Assembly: GCA_003552275.1 (NCBI GenBank)
Contig: PUKL01000146.1
Coordinates: forward strand, 1-35,248
Origin: Mollicutes bacterium
GTDB lineage: Bacteria; Bacillota_I; Bacilli_A; Izemoplasmatales; Izemoplasmataceae
Reading direction: 5' to 3'
Length of the DNA stretch: 35,248 bases
Below are positions 31,895 through 35,248 of the stretch, piece by piece; positions within the stretch are counted from its first letter, which is position 1; every line of letters starts with the position of its first letter. The position numbers and the translations under genes are program-made. Below the pieces are notes generated by a model. That model saw only the letters and a program-made list of their open reading frames with translations, made no database searches and was not told the origin of the DNA.

Positions 31895-33823
31895 ATGGCG
31901 TACAAAGCGCTCTATAGGACTTACCGGCCCAAGGATTTCGATGAGGTCGCGGGCCAGGAACACATCACAAAGACATTCAAGAATGCCCTGAGACAGGGCA
32001 AACTTTCACATGCCTATTTGTTCAGCGGTCCCCGGGGAACGGGCAAGACGAGTGTGGCCAAGATCATCGCCAAGGCCGTGAACTGCGAGAAAGCCCCGGT
32101 GGAGAATCCCTGTAACAGTTGCGACATATGCAAGAGTATCGACAAGAACGCCGTCAATGACGTGATCGAGATTGATGCCGCCAGCAACAACGGTGTCGAT
32201 GAGATCCGCGAACTCCGGGACAAGGTCAAATATCTACCGGGTCTGGGGAAATACAAAGTCTATATCATCGACGAGGTCCACATGCTGTCCATCGGCGCTT
32301 TCAACGCCTTGTTGAAGACATTGGAAGAACCTCCCAAGCATGTGATATTCATTCTGGCCACGACAGAACCGCACAAGATCCCCTCGACCATCCATTCCCG
32401 TTGTCAACGGTTCGATTTCCGGGGCATACAAAAGGCGGAGATTCTCGCCCGGCTCGAGGAAATCACGGAAAAAGAAGGATTCGATTGCGATGACGAGGCC
32501 CTCGAACTCATCGCCGAATCCGCCGAAGGCGGCATGAGAGACGCGATCAGTCTCCTCGACCAGGTCGTCTCCTATAGTGACGGGACGATCACCACGGACG
32601 ATGTGCATGCCATCCGCGGTTCCGTGGCCGAAGAAGCTGTCATGGATGTCGCCGAGGCTGTACAGGCGAAAGACCCCGTCAAGGCGTTGAACACCTTGGA
32701 ACGTCTCTTGGAAGAAGGAAAAGAGAGTCAACGGATCGTCGATGACCTGTTGACCTTCTATCGAGACGTACTCATCATGAAGAACACCGAAGCGGAACCG
32801 AGCAAACGTTATCAGACCAAAGAGAAGTTCAAGAATCTCAAGGAATCGCTCTCCAATCCCATGGTCTATCACTATATAGACATCCTCTCGGAGGCGAAGC
32901 AGAACATGCGGTTCGCGACGCGGGGCAAACTGCATCTCGAGCTGGCGTTCATCAAGATGGTCGATGAATCGACGGAGACCGACACGAGAAGTCTGGAAGC
33001 CGTCAACGACCTCGAAGAGCACTTCCGTCTGCTCGAACAAAAGATGGAGAGTCTCGAAGGGGATATCTTGCAGCTATCCGGCAGTGCCGAGGAGAACCGC
33101 GCCGATGCGGGTCGTAGAGAACGAACGCCCGCCGATGACGCCTTCGACCGTTTCGAACAAGAGGAAGAGGAACGAGAAACACAAACGGACGAAGAGGAGT
33201 CTCGGGAAGAATCGGAGGATGAAGGACCCGCCGAGAAAGAGAAGACGGAAATCACCGGTGAGACCCGCGACCATTATCAGTTCCTCTATGACAAATATTC
33301 CAAGAAACGCTACGGGACTTTCGACATCAAGTTCGTCGAGGACGTTCTGAACACGGCGGACCGCGGTGTCAAGATCGACATGGTCAAAAAATGGTATGAC
33401 GTCGAGCGTTTCGCGGACGACAAACAACTCGAATACGCCAAGATGATCACCGACGGGAATCTCGTAGCCACCAACGGTGTGATGGTCATCGTGACCTACG
33501 AGTCGGCCGTGGTCTGCAACCGGCTCATGAAACCCCAGGTCAAATCGCACATAGTGGATATTCTCGAAGCCTATTTTGAACGCCCCATCATGTTCCTCGC
33601 CCTCCCGCAAGAAATCTGGGAAGGAATCTCGAAAGAGTTCATCAAGAAGTTCCGCTCCCGGAAGAAAGACGACGAGTTCATCCGTTTGAGCCCCATCGAG
33701 CATCCGCGACTGGTGGAGATTCCCGACACCGATGAGAACTATGACGATGTGGCGAGTGATTCCACGAAAGAGGCAAAAGACCTTTTCGGAGAAGAAATTG
33801 TCAAGGTCAAGAAAGGAGATTGA
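31895..33823 (+). CDS. dnaX: DNA polymerase III subunit gamma/tau
   Basis: MAYKALYRTYRPKDFDEVAGQEHITKTFKNAL; LFSGPRGTGKTSVAKIIAKAVNC; zinc motif CEKAPVENPCNSCDIC; LLKTLEEPPKHVIFILATTEPHKIP. ATG 31892 is also possible. Confidence 0.96.
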   Translation: MAYKALYRTYRPKDFDEVAGQEHITKTFKNALRQGKLSHAYLFSGPRGTGKTSVAKIIAKAVNCEKAPVENPCNSCDICKSIDKNAVNDVIEIDAASNNGVDEIRELRDKVKYLPGLGKYKVYIIDEVHMLSIGAFNALLKTLEEPPKHVIFILATTEPHKIPSTIHSRCQRFDFRGIQKAEILARLEEITEKEGFDCDDEALELIAESAEGGMRDAISLLDQVVSYSDGTITTDDVHAIRGSVAEEAVMDVAEAVQAKDPVKALNTLERLLEEGKESQRIVDDLLTFYRDVLIMKNTEAEPSKRYQTKEKFKNLKESLSNPMVYHYIDILSEAKQNMRFATRGKLHLELAFIKMVDESTETDTRSLEAVNDLEEHFRLLEQKMESLEGDILQLSGSAEENRADAGRRERTPADDAFDRFEQEEEERETQTDEEESREESEDEGPAEKEKTEITGETRDHYQFLYDKYSKKRYGTFDIKFVEDVLNTADRGVKIDMVKKWYDVERFADDKQLEYAKMITDGNLVATNGVMVIVTYESAVVCNRLMKPQVKSHIVDILEAYFERPIMFLALPQEIWEGISKEFIKKFRSRKKDDEFIRLSPIEHPRLVEIPDTDENYDDVASDSTKEAKDLFGEEIVKVKKGD

Positions 33824-33828
33824 CGTAT

Positions 33829-34140
33829 ATGAATCCCGATATGGTGAAAAAACTCCAACAAATGCAAAAAGAGATGCAAAAGGCACAAAAAGAGCTTGAA
33901 GAAAGCATCTTTTTCGGTCAAGCCGGAGGCAAGACCGTCGAAGTCGAGTTCAATGGCGCCAAAGAAATGCAGAAGATATCGATCGACGGGGAGGCTTTCG
34001 ACCTGCCTGAAGACCTCGAGATTCTCGAGGACACCATCACCGCCGCGGTCAACGACTGCATGAAGAAGATCGACGAAGAGACCAAGGAGACACTCGGACA
34101 GTTCACCCAAGGTCTCGGCGGAATGCAGGGATTGCTTTGA
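33829..34140 (+). CDS. ybaB: YbaB/EbfC nucleoid-associated protein
   Basis: MNPDMVKKLQQMQKEMQKAQKELEE...GGKTVEVEFNGAKEMQKISID; between dnaX and recR. Confidence 0.94.
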   Translation: MNPDMVKKLQQMQKEMQKAQKELEESIFFGQAGGKTVEVEFNGAKEMQKISIDGEAFDLPEDLEILEDTITAAVNDCMKKIDEETKETLGQFTQGLGGMQGLL

Positions 34141-34751
34141 CCAAAGGGACGAGTAGGTATCCCGAACCCATCGAACGGTTGATCGAGCAGTTCATGCGCT
34201 ATCCCGGCGTGGGGAGGAAGACGGCGGAACGTTTTGTCCTCCACACCATCGACCGCTTCAAGGATGACGATTATCTTGATTTTATGGATGCTCTTCATCG
34301 CACAAAGACCGAAATCCGACCTTGCAACGTCTGCGGCCATTTGACGGATGATGACCGTTGCGGCGTCTGCAAGGACAACACCCGGGATGTATCCAAAATC
34401 CTCTTGGTCGAAGAAAGCAAGGATGTCCTGGTGGTCGAACGAACCGGGACCTATGACGGTCTGTACCATGTCCTCGGAGGTGTGCTGTCCCCCGCAAACG
34501 GCGTCGGCCCCGAAGATTTGCGCATCAAATCCCTGCTGGAACGGTTGAAGGACGAACGCCACAAGGAGCTCATACTGGCGACCAATCTGAGCGATGAAGG
34601 GGAGACGACGGCACGCTACATCCAGCGCTTGCTGCAGGATACCGACATTCTCCTCACACGCATCGCCTACGGAATGCCGGCCGGAGGGAATATCAGTTAT
34701 GCGGACGAAATCACGTTGAACAAAGCGCTTGAAGGCAGGAAAAAAATATAG
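34137..34751 (+). CDS. recR: Recombination protein RecR
   Basis: 204 aa from TTG 34137 overlapping the ybaB stop; YPGVGRKTAERFVLH; zinc finger CNVCGHLTDDDRCGVC; Toprim LSDEGETTARY. Confidence 0.95.
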   Translation: MTKGTSRYPEPIERLIEQFMRYPGVGRKTAERFVLHTIDRFKDDDYLDFMDALHRTKTEIRPCNVCGHLTDDDRCGVCKDNTRDVSKILLVEESKDVLVVERTGTYDGLYHVLGGVLSPANGVGPEDLRIKSLLERLKDERHKELILATNLSDEGETTARYIQRLLQDTDILLTRIAYGMPAGGNISYADEITLNKALEGRKKI

Positions 34752-34864
34752 ATTTTTCATCGGAACAGATGTACTATCATATATAATATAGTTGGTCGAT
34801 CGTCAATGGATTCATAGAATGAGCCAAGACTGTCTGACAACCAATCTGTGAGAAGGGTGATTGT

Positions 34865-35149
34865 ATGTTCAACCTGCTCGAAATGCTTTCAACTCGCCAT
34901 GTTCTTTTCATTGATTCCATCTGGGACTTCGTTCAGAGGATGCTGCCTCTCCAAACCTGGATCGATGCCGCTTATGACTTCGTTTCGGAACTCGCCTACT
35001 GGGAGCAACTCGTTTTCGGCATCCTGGGATTGTTCATCGTCATCCTCGGTATCATCGCATTTGTAAAAAAGCTTTCGAAACTCCTGATTGTCGTCGCCAT
35101 TCTCGTGGGCGTCTGGCTCCTGTACCATTATGGTGTTTTCGGGGGATAG
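34865..35149 (+). CDS. Small membrane protein, uncharacterised
   Basis: 94 aa with C-terminal hydrophobic segments FGILGLFIVILGIIAFVKKLSKLLIVVAILVGVWLLYHYGVFGG; TATAAT at 34782-34787 and AGAAGGGTG ribosome site upstream. Confidence 0.65.
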   Translation: MFNLLEMLSTRHVLFIDSIWDFVQRMLPLQTWIDAAYDFVSELAYWEQLVFGILGLFIVILGIIAFVKKLSKLLIVVAILVGVWLLYHYGVFGG

Positions 35150-35248
35150 ACAAGGACGCAAACCGTACTCCGAAGAAGGAACACCCTAGGGAAACGCCTG
35201 AAATTGGTGCATATCAGCACGTGCATAAATTTGATTTGAAAACGGTTA

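Noticed and set aside
35195-35225. CACGTG near the right edge (CATATCAGCACGTGCATAAA) as a fifth parS
   Set aside because: Arms do not match GTTTC/GAAAC; only the CACGTG core is shared.

Overview
This is a chromosomal replication-origin (oriC/dnaA) region of a bacterium that looks like a Bacillota/Mycoplasmatota-type lineage (inferred from gene content and from T-box leaders; species not identifiable by eye). Left of oriC, on the minus strand: rpmH, rnpA, yidC, jag, pth, mfd (mfd runs off the left edge). Right of oriC: dnaA, dnaN, S4-domain yaaA, recF (TTG start), gyrB, gyrA, T-box, serS, M17 aminopeptidase, HIT and HAD proteins (minus), pta, diacylglycerol-kinase-like, ksgA, ispE, spoVG, prs, RDD protein (minus), T-box, asnS, SPFH/RDD/NfeD/unknown operon (minus), TtcA-like, mnmE (minus), dnaX, ybaB, recR and a small membrane protein. 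No tRNA, rRNA, CRISPR, transposon or phage genes were seen, and almost all of the window is ordinary core genome. The items most worth a second look are: (1) a cluster of four parS-like palindromes within about 1.9 kb of dagK-ksgA-ispE with no parAB in the window; (2) an oriC with doublet DnaA boxes around a small hairpin; (3) a lipoprotein YidC with a large extracytoplasmic domain; (4) an unknown-NfeD-RDD-SPFH operon whose RDD protein has a charged coiled-coil-like insertion; (5) structured leaders upstream of dnaX and prs. I found no convincing new defence or mobile system.
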